Positions 44,283 through 53,244 are shown, counted from the first letter of the stretch. The stretch is DNA of 64,000 bases from Bacillota bacterium (GCA_023405135.1 JAEXYZ010000108.1:1-64000), one strand, 5' to 3'. A program made the numbers and translations. Notes: a model not told the origin generated them from the sequence alone.

Positions 44283-45743
44283 ATGCTAAAAGTAAATAAC
44301 GTATCTTGTGGCTACAATGGAACTCCGATATTAAAAAACATCTCATTTTCAGTTGAGAAAGGGAAATTTCTAGGTATCCTTGGTCCAAATGGCTGTGGAA
44401 AAACAACACTTTTAAAAGTAATAAGTGGTCTTTTAAATCCGGCAGCAGGAAAAGTAATAATTGATGAAGTAAATTTAAAAGACTATTCTTCTCGTCAATT
44501 AGCGAAAAAAATGACTGTTTTACCTCAGCTACATGCAACAGCTTTTTCAAGTACAGTTCGAGAAACAGTAAGCATTGGCCGTTACCCGCATCAAAGTGGA
44601 TTTTTTTCTAGTTGGTCAAAGGAAGATGAGCAAGCTGTAGTGCAAGCAATGGAGCAAACAGGCGTTAAAAAATTTGAAAATACTTTTTTAGAGTACTTAT
44701 CTGGCGGCGAGCAGCAACGGGTATTTATTGCACAAGCATTAGCACAAAGCTCGGATTTACTGCTGCTTGATGAACCAACAAATCATCTAGACATTGCCCA
44801 TCAAAAGCAAATATTAGATATGATTCGGAAAGAAGTAACAGAAAATGGCTTAACAGTTGTATCAGTATTTCATGATATTAATTTAGCATCCCTTTATTGT
44901 GACGAACTACTATTAATGGAAAATGGTACAGTTAGAGCGTTCGGAGAGCCCCATGAAGTTTTAATTGAACATCAAATTACAGATGTCTATGAAGCGCGTA
45001 TTTCATTACAAGCACATCCAGAACAACCGAAACCTCAAATGACCATTTTGCCAGATTTGAAAATGAAGACAAGTGAAAAACAAGTTTTAAAAGATCATAT
45101 TAAAATTAAGGAAGAATATGTTGAATTAAAGCTGGATTTTCCATTAAGGGTGCTATCATCTGCAGTTCATAATGCTGGCTTAGGATGGTATTCAAATTTT
45201 ATTAACCGTACCGTTAAACAAGATTATAATATTGATAAGGTGAAGGAAGAATTTTTACAATATTTAATTGATGAAGGATTTTCCCCAACGAACACAGTTG
45301 GAATGATGACAGCTGTTGATACGAAGAAAGCGATCATTAAACAGTACGAAGCGCCTTTTGGAAATGTATTTGTCATTGTAACGGCTGGAATTGGCAATGT
45401 CATTGATGTTTCCCAAGCATATAAACATAAGGATTCTTTTCATGTTGGTACGATTAACACATGGATTGTAATAAATGGCAAATTATCTGATGAAGCCTTT
45501 GTACAGGCGATGATGACAGCTACTGAAGCAAAAACAAAAGCTTTACAACATGAAAATGTGATAGATTTTAGATCAAATACAATTGCAACAAGTACGCCAA
45601 CAGATAGCTTGTTAGTAGCTGCAACCCAGCAAGGTTCGCTTATGCAATATGGCGGCCCGATTACAGACGTTGGAAAAGTGATTGGCAGAGGGGTATTTGA
45701 AACGACTGTAGAGGCAATTCAAAACTATCGAAAAGGGGATTAG
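44283..45743 (+). CDS. corrinoid ABC ATPase fused to CbiZ adenosylcobinamide amidohydrolase
   Basis: A 486-residue two-domain protein. Residues 1 to about 250 are a BtuD/FecE-type ATPase (GPNGCGKTTLLK, LSGGEQQRVFIAQAL, LLLDEPTNHLDI, VFHDINLA). From about 275 on it is CbiZ-like (SSAVHNAGLGWYSNFINRTV, VGMMTAVDTKK, VTAGIGNVIDVS, DSLLVAATQQG), which hydrolyses adenosylcobinamide or pseudo-B12 to adenosylcobyric acid for remodelling. The ATG at 44283 follows AAGGGG by eight bases. Fusion couples uptake to salvage. Confidence 0.9.
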   Translation: MLKVNNVSCGYNGTPILKNISFSVEKGKFLGILGPNGCGKTTLLKVISGLLNPAAGKVIIDEVNLKDYSSRQLAKKMTVLPQLHATAFSSTVRETVSIGRYPHQSGFFSSWSKEDEQAVVQAMEQTGVKKFENTFLEYLSGGEQQRVFIAQALAQSSDLLLLDEPTNHLDIAHQKQILDMIRKEVTENGLTVVSVFHDINLASLYCDELLLMENGTVRAFGEPHEVLIEHQITDVYEARISLQAHPEQPKPQMTILPDLKMKTSEKQVLKDHIKIKEEYVELKLDFPLRVLSSAVHNAGLGWYSNFINRTVKQDYNIDKVKEEFLQYLIDEGFSPTNTVGMMTAVDTKKAIIKQYEAPFGNVFVIVTAGIGNVIDVSQAYKHKDSFHVGTINTWIVINGKLSDEAFVQAMMTATEAKTKALQHENVIDFRSNTIATSTPTDSLLVAATQQGSLMQYGGPITDVGKVIGRGVFETTVEAIQNYRKGD

Positions 45744-45746
45744 GAA

Positions 45747-46307
45747 ATGAAACTTTATACAAAAACAGGGGATACAGGAAAAACAAGTTTAATGGGTGGT
45801 CGTGTAAGAAAAGACCATTTACGTGTTGAGGCATACGGTACAATTGATGAATTAAATTCCTTTATAGGAAAAGCAGTTAGTGAGTTAGATGAAGCACTCT
45901 TTCAAGATCTTCTAACAGATTTAGAAACAATTCAGCATGAGTTATTTGATTGTGGCGGCGATTTAGCAAATGTAATAAAAGAAAGAAAATATAAGCTTCA
46001 GGAAACTTCAATTGAAGTGCTTGAAAAACGAATCGATGTGTTATCAGAAGAAGCACCACCATTAAAACGATTTATTTTACCTGGAGGGACACCTGCAGCA
46101 GCAACGCTTCATATCGCACGTACTGTAACGCGTCGAGCAGAACGGCAAGTTGTTACATTAATAAATGAAATTGAAGATGTCCCAACTATTGTTCAAAAAT
46201 ATTTAAACCGTTTATCGGATTACTTTTTTGCAGCAGCTCGCGTAGTTAACTTCCGAATGAACGTAAAAGATATCGAGTATATCCGCAGTGGGGATGTATT
46301 CAAATAA
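45747..46307 (+). CDS. cob(I)alamin adenosyltransferase (PduO type)
   Basis: ATP:corrinoid adenosyltransferase of 186 residues: YTKTGDTGKTSLMGGRVRKDHLRVEAYGTIDELNS, FILPGGTPAAATLHIARTVTRRAER and YLNRLSDYFFAAARVVN are PduO hallmarks. It makes adenosylcobalamin, the cofactor needed by the IcmF mutase encoded 9 kb downstream. Three bases after the fusion gene; last gene of the riboswitch operon. Confidence 0.93.
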   Translation: MKLYTKTGDTGKTSLMGGRVRKDHLRVEAYGTIDELNSFIGKAVSELDEALFQDLLTDLETIQHELFDCGGDLANVIKERKYKLQETSIEVLEKRIDVLSEEAPPLKRFILPGGTPAAATLHIARTVTRRAERQVVTLINEIEDVPTIVQKYLNRLSDYFFAAARVVNFRMNVKDIEYIRSGDVFK

Positions 46308-46345
46308 AAAGATTAGAATTTTTCACATTAATTAGTTAATAGAGA

Positions 46346-46389
46346 GGGCTTTTCTGAAATTGTATATTTCTGGAAAGCCCGCTTTTTTT
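46346..46389 (+). terminator. terminator of the corrinoid operon
   Basis: GGGCTTTTCTGAAAT and the matching arm ATTTCTGGAAAGCCC form a stem with a minor mismatch, followed by GCTTTTTTT. Confidence 0.8.
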
Positions 46390-46416
46390 ACATAAATCTA
46401 ATTACATAGAAAGTTT

Positions 46417-46560
46417 TCGGTCATAAAGAATCCGATTCGGGCGGAAAAAAGAATACCGGTCACAAAGAATGAGATTCGGGCGGAAAAAAGAATTACCGGT
46501 CACAAAGAATGAGATTCGGGCAGATAATAGATTTATCGATCAAAAAGAATCCCAATACCG
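46417..46560. repeat. 40-bp tandem repeat, three and a half units
   Basis: Units begin at 46417, 46456, 46496 and 46536. The core CCGGTCACAAAGAATGAGAT then TCGGGCGGAAAAAAGAAT is nearly identical in units 1-3; unit 4 is partial and diverged. No unique spacers, so not a CRISPR. Confidence 0.9.
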
Positions 46561-46579
46561 CACACAATTTTCAGGTTTA

Positions 46580-47116
46580 TCAAATTACCTTTTTCCCAAT
46601 CATATGAGCTAGCAACAACACAGGAACCATTAACAAAACAAAGGGCAAGCAAATAAAAATAAATTTCCAAGTAACAATCTCATTCTCTAATAATGCCTGG
46701 TACAAAATTATGCTATATGGGATAAGAAGCACTAATGATGTAAATGCTCCGGGAGTATATATTCGAAGGAATAATGATTGACCAATATGAATAAATGCAT
46801 GAAGAAAAAATGTCAATGTCACTACTACAAAAAAAGCCAGACTTCCAAAAATTTTCCCATCTAAATATTGATTCGCCATAATTGTTGAACTGCTAACAAA
46901 TAAAAATATAACGAGCACCGCTACAGAAAATTGAGCCGTCGACATGGAAAGTTGATCTATAATTCCATCAGCCATTTTCTTCGGCAATTTTTTATAAATA
47001 AGCGGGGAGTTCTTTTGTATCCACTTTTCGGCAAAAATAATTTCTTCAAAATCATGAAATATAAAAACGATTACGAAAAACCAAATCAACGTTTGTATAT
47101 CGAACAAGTCATTCAT
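46580..47116 (-). CDS. HXXEE-domain membrane protein
   Basis: A 178-residue membrane protein with about five hydrophobic segments. The family motif His-x2-Glu-Glu is in FIFHDFEEIIFAEKW, and HAFIHIGQS adds conserved histidines, suggesting a membrane metal site. Function unknown. The ATG at 47116 follows GAGGAG by seven bases; an in-frame ATG 15 bases earlier overlaps that site. Stands alone between a repeat array and the fadF promoter. Confidence 0.8.
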   Translation of the reverse strand: MNDLFDIQTLIWFFVIVFIFHDFEEIIFAEKWIQKNSPLIYKKLPKKMADGIIDQLSMSTAQFSVAVLVIFLFVSSSTIMANQYLDGKIFGSLAFFVVVTLTFFLHAFIHIGQSLFLRIYTPGAFTSLVLLIPYSIILYQALLENEIVTWKFIFICLPFVLLMVPVLLLAHMIGKKVI

Positions 47117-47290
47117 AGTGACACTCCTCAATTTAAAATTATTTCCATTTCAATTATAAAATAACTAATTTGGTAAGAAAATTGGTAAAAATTTATTTAA
47201 TAAAATACTGCTATGTAGAGTGTCTTTAAAGAGAAAAAATGTATAATTAACAAACTATTAATTAATTATTAGAAATTTTCGAATAATTCG

Positions 47291-47319
47291 TTGACTGAAT
47301 GCTCATTCATATTTACAAT
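47291..47319 (+). promoter_or_regulatory. fadF promoter with TetR-type operator
   Basis: TTGACT (47291-47296), 17 bases, TACAAT (47314-47319). The inverted repeat TGAATG-CT-CATTCA (47296-47309) fills the spacer, where a repressor would block polymerase. A related site lies at 49758-49775 before the thiolase operon. Confidence 0.75.
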
Positions 47320-47425
47320 TAAGACATATAAAGTAGAGAATATGAAGCTTGTATCATATTTATTAGTTTACGAGAATAACTAATAGAAACAGTTCATAGG
47401 GGATTTAGTTAGAGGGGGAGAGAAC

Positions 47426-49603
47426 ATGAGTCCGTTATTAATTGCAAACTGGCTATTATTTTTAGCTGTCGTGTTATACGGAGTAGGATTGTTTGTTTAT
47501 ATTCTTAAAACACGATATGCATTTATTAAGCTTGGGAAGAAAGAAGAATTCAATGAAAGTGTAAAAGAACGACTTGAAAAAATTTGGGTTAATGTATTTG
47601 GACAATCTAAATTATTAAAAGATAAAAAAAGTGGATTCATTCACGTTTTATTTTTCTATGGATTTATTCTCGTACAATTTGGTGCCATTGATTTCATTTG
47701 GAAAGGGCTAGCGCCTGAGTCACATTTGCCATTAGGACAACTATATCAAGTATTTACTTTATTTGAAGAAATTGTTGCAGTTGTAATTTTAGTTGCAGTA
47801 GTTTGGGCATTTTATCGTCGTTATATTGAAAAGCTCGTTCGTTTAAAACGAGGCTGGAAAAATGGGCTAGTACTAATTTTTATCGGTGGTTTAATGGTGT
47901 CTACATTAGTTGGAAACGGTATGGGTATCATTTGGCATGACCATGGCTTTTTAGGAAGCGAACCAATAGCATCAAGCATTGCAGCAATATTTGGATTTTT
48001 ACCGCCAGAAGCAGCTGCTGGGGTGTTTTATGTTATGTGGTGGGTACATTTGCTAATTTTATTAACATTCTTAGTATACGTTCCACAATCAAAGCACTTC
48101 CACTTAATTACAGGCCCAGTAAACGTTTACTTCAATAGGCTAGATCGTGCTGGAACACTCCGTCCGATTAATTTTGAAGCGATGGAAGAAATGGGAGACG
48201 AAGAAGAAATGCCTTCCTTTGGTGTCGGTAAAATTACAGATTTTACTCAAAAACAATTAATTGATTTATATGCATGTGTAGAATGTGGCCGTTGTACAAA
48301 TATGTGTCCGGCAACAGGTACAGGTAAAATGCTTTCACCAATGGATTTAATCGTAAAACTCCGCGACCATTTAACGTTTACAGGAGCAGTAGCGACGAAG
48401 CAGAAGCCTTGGGTACCGGCAACATTCTTTAAAAATACGCAAGGTAATCAACTTGCTATGGCAGCTGGTGCTGAGGGTGCAGTTATTGAAGAGATATATA
48501 GTCCATCTTTAATTGGAGATGTCATTACAGAAGAAGAAATTTGGGCGTGTACAACATGTCGTAACTGTGAAGATCAATGTCCTGTAATGAATGAGCATGT
48601 GGATAAAATTATTGACCTTCGCCGTTACTTAACGATGACAGAAGGGAAAGTAAACTCAGACGCTCAGCGTGCAATGAATAATATCGAACGTCAAGGAAAT
48701 CCTTGGGGTCTTAACCGTAAAGAGAAGGAAAATTGGCGGGATCTTGATCCGACAATTAATATCCCAACAATAAAAGAAGCAAAAAAGTCTGGAGAAGGAT
48801 TTGAATATTTATTCTGGGTTGGTTCTATGGGTGCCTTTGACAGCCGCTCACAAAAAATTGCTTTATCTTTCGCACGTTTGTTAAATGAAGCTGGCGTGAA
48901 GTTTGCAATTTTAGGAAATAAAGAGAAAAACTCAGGGGATACACCACGTCGTTTAGGAAATGAATTTTTATTCCAGGAACTAGCGACAGCAAATATTGAA
49001 GAATTTGAGAAAAACGAAGTGAAGAAAATCGTCACTATTGATCCGCACGCATATAATATCTTTAAAAATGAATATAAAGATTTTGGTTGGGAAGGCGAAG
49101 TATATCACCATACGGAATTGTTATATGAATTAATCGATCAAGGCCGTTTAACTTTAAATTATCGAGTAGAAGAAACAATTGCATTCCACGACTCTTGTTA
49201 TTTAGGGCGATACAACGATGTTTACGATGCGCCTCGTGAAATTTTAAAATCAATTCCAGGTGTTAACCTAGTTGAAATGGAGAGAAATCGTGAAACGGCG
49301 ATGTGCTGTGGAGCTGGCGGCGGTTTAATGTGGATGGAGGAGCATGTCGGAAACCGCATTAACGTTGCCCGTACAGAACAAGCCCTTGCGACTAATGCAT
49401 CCATCATTTCGTCTGGATGCCCATATTGCTTAACAATGCTGTCGGACGGTACAAAAGCAAAAGAAGTAGAGGAAACAGTAGGAACATTTGATATTGCAGA
49501 ACTTCTAGAACGTTCTGTATTTGGAGATAAAAAGGTAGAAGCAGAAGAAACAATTGAAGAATCTCTTCAACCAACAGAAATAGCTGCGACAGAAGAATCA
49601 TGA
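47426..49603 (+). CDS. fadF: FadF-like heterodisulfide-reductase-related iron-sulfur membrane protein
   Basis: A 725-residue protein that by family likely passes electrons from acyl-CoA dehydrogenases/ETF to quinone. An N-terminal NarI-like membrane part (about six helices, to residue 220) precedes two [4Fe-4S] motifs, CVECGRCTNMCP (Cys 284, 287, 290, 294) and CTTCRNCEDQCP (375, 378, 381, 385), then two CCG-type domains (SCYLGRYND, CCGAGGGLMW). The C-terminal tail is acidic. B. subtilis FadF (YwjF) belongs to the FadR regulon and lies in the same chromosomal context. Confidence 0.9.
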   Translation: MSPLLIANWLLFLAVVLYGVGLFVYILKTRYAFIKLGKKEEFNESVKERLEKIWVNVFGQSKLLKDKKSGFIHVLFFYGFILVQFGAIDFIWKGLAPESHLPLGQLYQVFTLFEEIVAVVILVAVVWAFYRRYIEKLVRLKRGWKNGLVLIFIGGLMVSTLVGNGMGIIWHDHGFLGSEPIASSIAAIFGFLPPEAAAGVFYVMWWVHLLILLTFLVYVPQSKHFHLITGPVNVYFNRLDRAGTLRPINFEAMEEMGDEEEMPSFGVGKITDFTQKQLIDLYACVECGRCTNMCPATGTGKMLSPMDLIVKLRDHLTFTGAVATKQKPWVPATFFKNTQGNQLAMAAGAEGAVIEEIYSPSLIGDVITEEEIWACTTCRNCEDQCPVMNEHVDKIIDLRRYLTMTEGKVNSDAQRAMNNIERQGNPWGLNRKEKENWRDLDPTINIPTIKEAKKSGEGFEYLFWVGSMGAFDSRSQKIALSFARLLNEAGVKFAILGNKEKNSGDTPRRLGNEFLFQELATANIEEFEKNEVKKIVTIDPHAYNIFKNEYKDFGWEGEVYHHTELLYELIDQGRLTLNYRVEETIAFHDSCYLGRYNDVYDAPREILKSIPGVNLVEMERNRETAMCCGAGGGLMWMEEHVGNRINVARTEQALATNASIISSGCPYCLTMLSDGTKAKEVEETVGTFDIAELLERSVFGDKKVEAEETIEESLQPTEIAATEES

Positions 49604-49710
49604 TTAAACGCTTTGAATCTAAGTTAAATTAACAATAAAATTAAATAATTAGAAAAAATAGAAATTGCGAAAAAATAGAAAATTTCGTACAATGAAATTG
49701 TAAAAGAAAA

Positions 49711-49746
49711 AAATGGGAACTTCAAAAAAGACTCCCATTTTTATTT
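49711..49746 (+). terminator. terminator of fadF
   Basis: AAATGGGA (49711-49718) pairs with TCCCATTT (49733-49740), extended by CTT/AAG; T-rich tail. Confidence 0.75.
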
Positions 49747-49757
49747 AACCAAGCACC

Positions 49758-49775
49758 GAGCGAGCGTTCAGTCAA
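49758..49775 (-). promoter_or_regulatory. candidate TetR operator upstream of the thiolase operon
   Basis: On the minus strand this reads TTGACTGAACGCTCGCTC, identical at 15 of 18 positions to the fadF promoter site TTGACTGAATGCTCATTC at 47291-47308. Confidence 0.55.
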
Positions 49776-49810
49776 TTTGATTGTTCAAGTGTAACTTGAA
49801 CAATCAAATT
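49774..49810. repeat. 17-bp perfect hairpin
   Basis: AATTTGATTGTTCAAGT (49774-49790) and its exact complement at 49794-49810 are separated by GTA. There is no T-run after it. It overlaps the end of the candidate operator and is followed by GCGACGAGCAAACGAAGTGG, which looks repeat-like. Confidence 0.85.
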
Positions 49811-49947
49811 TGCGACGAGCAAACGAAGTGGCGCAGGATCAATACAATCTGCGACAATCAACAAACCGTTACGCACCTAAGAAATTCAAAATCAATAAAA
49901 GTACTAATCTTAAATTTTCCAAGTAAAACAAAGGGGTGGGAGAATTG

Positions 49948-51138
49948 GTGAGAACAGTTATTTTAGAAGGAGCAAGAACACCATTTGGTAAATTTGGTGG
50001 TGCACTTGCCACGTTATCTGCAAGTGATCTTGGGGGAAATGCATTAAAAGCAGCGTTACAAAAAGCAAATGTTCAGCCAGAAGAAGTAAATGAAGTCATT
50101 ATGGGTACAGTACTTCAAGCGGGTCAAGGTCAAATTCCTTCACGTCAAGCAGCAGCAAAGGCTGGTATACCGTATTCAGTGAAAACGGAAACAATCAACA
50201 AAGTATGTGCTTCGGGAATGAGAAGCGTCACTTTAGCAGATCAGCTTATTCGTTTAGGGGAAGAAGAAGTGATTGTTGCTGGTGGCATGGAATCAATGTC
50301 GAATGCACCTTACTATTTACCAAACGGCCGCTGGGGTCTTCGAATGGGCGATGCAAAGCTTGTTGACGGAATGGTTTTTGACGGACTTTCATGCGCTTTT
50401 CATCCAAACAATGTACACATGGGAACCTATGGAAATGAAACAGCCAATACTTTTGAATTATCTCGTGAAAAGCAAGATGAGTGGGCAGTAAGAAGCCATC
50501 AACTAGCTATTAAAGCAATGGAAGAAGGAAAGTTTGCTGAAGAAATCGTTACAATCGAAATTCAAGGCCGTAAAGGAGATGTAACTACCGTAACAGAAGA
50601 TGAAGCACCACGTAAAAGCACGTCATTGGAAGCGCTGTCAAAATTAAAGCCAGCCTTCGATAAAGATGGCACAATAACTGCAGGCAATGCACCAGGTGTT
50701 AATGATGGAGCGTGTGCACTTGTCTTAATGAATGAAGAAAAAGCGCAAAATGAAGGACGTACTCCATTAGCCTATGTAATAGGGCATGCGGAAGTAGGTG
50801 TTGAGCCGAAAGATTTCCCACAAACTCCTGGAATTGTTATCAATGAACTTCTGAGAAAAACCGGAAAATCTGTTGGAGACATTGATTTGATTGAAATAAA
50901 TGAAGCATTTGCTGCTGTTGCACTAGTTAGCAACCAAATTGCAGGACTAGATTCAGAGAAAGTAAATGTTAATGGTGGGGCAGTAGCATTAGGTCATCCA
51001 ATTGGTGCATCAGGGGCGAGAATTATATTAACACTTGCATATGAATTAAGACGCCGTGGTGGTGGAATTGGTATTGCAGCAATTTGTTCAGGTGGCGGTC
51101 AAGGGGATGCGATAATGATTGAAGTTCCGAAGCATTAA
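49948..51138 (+). CDS. acetyl-CoA C-acyltransferase (thiolase)
   Basis: Thiolase of 396 residues catalysing the last beta-oxidation step (or acetoacetyl-CoA formation). Active-site motifs are NKVCASGMRS (acyl-enzyme Cys), VNVNGGAVALGHPIGASGAR (His) and CSGGGQGD (Cys). Similar to B. subtilis MmgA. The GTG at 49948 follows GGGAG and gives the normal N-terminus (RTVILEGARTPFGKFGG); upstream in-frame GTG and TTG are less likely. First gene of a five-gene operon. Confidence 0.88.
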   Translation: MRTVILEGARTPFGKFGGALATLSASDLGGNALKAALQKANVQPEEVNEVIMGTVLQAGQGQIPSRQAAAKAGIPYSVKTETINKVCASGMRSVTLADQLIRLGEEEVIVAGGMESMSNAPYYLPNGRWGLRMGDAKLVDGMVFDGLSCAFHPNNVHMGTYGNETANTFELSREKQDEWAVRSHQLAIKAMEEGKFAEEIVTIEIQGRKGDVTTVTEDEAPRKSTSLEALSKLKPAFDKDGTITAGNAPGVNDGACALVLMNEEKAQNEGRTPLAYVIGHAEVGVEPKDFPQTPGIVINELLRKTGKSVGDIDLIEINEAFAAVALVSNQIAGLDSEKVNVNGGAVALGHPIGASGARIILTLAYELRRRGGGIGIAAICSGGGQGDAIMIEVPKH

Positions 51139-51180
51139 TTCTATTTAATAGCTTAAAGGATTAACTAGGAGGATCGTGAA

Positions 51181-52032
51181 ATGACAATTCAAAAAGTAAT
51201 GGTTGTAGGTGCTGGGCAAATGGGCTCCGGAATTGCCCAAGTATGCGCACAAGCGGGATTTGATGTAAAGCTAAATGACATTAAACAAGAATTTTTAGAA
51301 CGAGGCATAGGTGCTATTACAAAAAATCTAAGCAGATATGTTGAAAAAGGACGTAAAACTGAAGAAGAGAAACAAGCAGTATTAAATCGTATATCTACTT
51401 CACTAGAACTAAAAGACGCATATGATGTGGATATTATTATCGAGGCTGCAACAGAAAATATGGATATTAAGCAATCCATCTTTAGAGAGCTTGATGCCAT
51501 AGCACCGAAAAAGGCCATTTTAGCGACAAATACTTCTTCGTTGCCAATTACCGAAATAGCTGCGGTGACAGACCGACCTGAACAAGTAATAGGCATGCAT
51601 TTTATGAACCCTGTGCCAGTTATGAAGTTAGTTGAAATAATTCGTGGTTTAGCAACTGCTGATGAAGTATACGAAGCAGTAGAAGAAATGACTTTAAAAC
51701 TTTCTAAAACGCCAGTTGAAGTAAATGATTTCCCAGGATTCATTTCCAATCGTATTTTATTACCAATGATTAATGAAGCAATTTATGCATTATATGAAGG
51801 AGTTGCAACGAAAGAAGCAATTGATAATGTGATGAAACTAGGGATGAACCATCCGATGGGACCATTAACTTTAGCAGATTTTATCGGCTTAGACACATGC
51901 CTTTATATTATGGAAATCTTACATGAAGGATTAGGAGATAGTAAGTATCGTCCATGTCCATTACTTCGAAAATATGTGGCGGCAGGCTGGTTAGGAAAGA
52001 AAACAGGGCGAGGTTTCTACGTATACGAATAA
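51181..52032 (+). CDS. 3-hydroxyacyl-CoA (3-hydroxybutyryl-CoA) dehydrogenase
   Basis: NAD-dependent dehydrogenase of 283 residues: Rossmann motif VVGAGQMGSGIAQ, ATNTSSLPITEIA, the catalytic His in GMHFMNPVPVMKLVEIIRG and the C-terminal NHPMGPLTLADFIGLD. Corresponds to MmgB/Hbd. AGGAGGATCGTGAA precedes the ATG. Follows the thiolase after 42 bases. Confidence 0.95.
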   Translation: MTIQKVMVVGAGQMGSGIAQVCAQAGFDVKLNDIKQEFLERGIGAITKNLSRYVEKGRKTEEEKQAVLNRISTSLELKDAYDVDIIIEAATENMDIKQSIFRELDAIAPKKAILATNTSSLPITEIAAVTDRPEQVIGMHFMNPVPVMKLVEIIRGLATADEVYEAVEEMTLKLSKTPVEVNDFPGFISNRILLPMINEAIYALYEGVATKEAIDNVMKLGMNHPMGPLTLADFIGLDTCLYIMEILHEGLGDSKYRPCPLLRKYVAAGWLGKKTGRGFYVYE

Positions 52033-52047
52033 TAAGGAGTGACATCT

Positions 52048-53178
52048 ATGAATCTCAGCTTTACAGAAGAGCAAACGATGCTACGTGATATGGTTCGTCA
52101 ATTTGCACAAAGTGAAATTGCTCCTTTTATTGAAAAAATGGAAGATGGTGAATTTCCAAAAACCATCATAGTGAAAATGGGGGGGCTTGGGTTGATGGGA
52201 ATGACTACCCCTGAAAGCTTAGGTGGTTCAGCAATGGACTTTACTTCCTATATTCTAGCAATCAATGAAATCTCGAAAGTAAGCGCTGTAGTAGGAGTTA
52301 TTTTATCTGTTCATACCTCTGTCGCAACAAATCCAATTCTTTATTTCGGTACTGAGGAACAGAAGAAAAAATACATTCCTAATTTAGCGAGTGGAAAATA
52401 TTTAGGAGCATTTTGCCTAACAGAGCCAGAAGCAGGTTCTGATGCAGGAGCATTAAAAACAAAAGCAGTAAAAAAGGATGATTACTACATCCTTAACGGA
52501 TCAAAAGTGTTCATTACAAATGGTGGGGAAGCAGATGTTTTTATCGTATTTGCATCTACGAATCCACAAAGAGGTTCTCGTGGTATTTCGGCTTTTATCG
52601 TTGAAAGGGATACCCCGGGACTGATTATCGGAAAAGAAGAACATAAAATGGGGCTTCATGGTTCAAGTACAGTACAGCTAACCTTTGAAAATATGAAAGT
52701 GCCCGCAGCTAATCTTTTAGGGAATGAAAATGAAGGATTCAAAATTGCGATGGCTAACTTAAATGTCGGCCGCATTGGAATTGCAGCTCAAGCCCTTGGA
52801 ATTGCTGAGGCTGCAACAGAAGCTGCAATACAATATGCAAAAGAACGAATACAATTTGGCAAACCAATTGTCGCAAATCAAGGGGTAGGCTTTAAATTAG
52901 CGGATATGGCAACAAAAGTGGAAGCGGCAAAACTATTAGTTTACCGAGCGGCTAATCTGCAATCGCTCGGACTTCCATGTGAAAAAGAAGCGTCAATGGC
53001 AAAATTATTTGCATCAAAAACAGCCATTCAAGTATCAACAGAAGCTATACAAATATTTGGTGGCTATGGATATACAAAAGATTATCCAGTCGAACGATAT
53101 TTCCGTGACGCCAAAGTTACAGAAATATACGAAGGCACAAGTGAAATCCAACGCATCGTAATAAGCAAAAAAATATAA
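52048..53178 (+). CDS. acyl-CoA dehydrogenase (MmgC-like)
   Basis: FAD-dependent dehydrogenase of 376 residues: CLTEPEAGSDAGALKTKA, FITNGGEADVFIVFA, RIQFGKPIVANQGVGFKLADMA, and a C-terminal QIFGGYGYTKDYPVERYFRDAKVTEIYEGTSEIQR-type stretch with the catalytic Glu. It alpha,beta-desaturates short or branched acyl-CoAs. The ATG at 52048 follows AAGGAG by eight bases. A palindromic element starts at its stop codon. Confidence 0.93.
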   Translation: MNLSFTEEQTMLRDMVRQFAQSEIAPFIEKMEDGEFPKTIIVKMGGLGLMGMTTPESLGGSAMDFTSYILAINEISKVSAVVGVILSVHTSVATNPILYFGTEEQKKKYIPNLASGKYLGAFCLTEPEAGSDAGALKTKAVKKDDYYILNGSKVFITNGGEADVFIVFASTNPQRGSRGISAFIVERDTPGLIIGKEEHKMGLHGSSTVQLTFENMKVPAANLLGNENEGFKIAMANLNVGRIGIAAQALGIAEAATEAAIQYAKERIQFGKPIVANQGVGFKLADMATKVEAAKLLVYRAANLQSLGLPCEKEASMAKLFASKTAIQVSTEAIQIFGGYGYTKDYPVERYFRDAKVTEIYEGTSEIQRIVISKKI

Positions 53179-53244
53179 GTACCAGGTACATAAAAAATTC
53201 TGAAAATTCTTAATTGTATAGAATTGTGTGTGTACCTGGTACAT
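53178..53244. repeat. TACCAGGTAC palindromic element, copy 5
   Basis: AGTACCAGGTACATAAAAAA at the left (starting in the upstream stop codon) and GTGTACCTGGTACAT at the right; the middle is expanded and less symmetric. The right end directly abuts AGGAGG, the ribosome binding site of the next gene. Confidence 0.85.

Noticed and set aside
46417..46560. CRISPR array
   Set aside because: Units are contiguous 40-base repeats with no unique spacers and no cas genes nearby.
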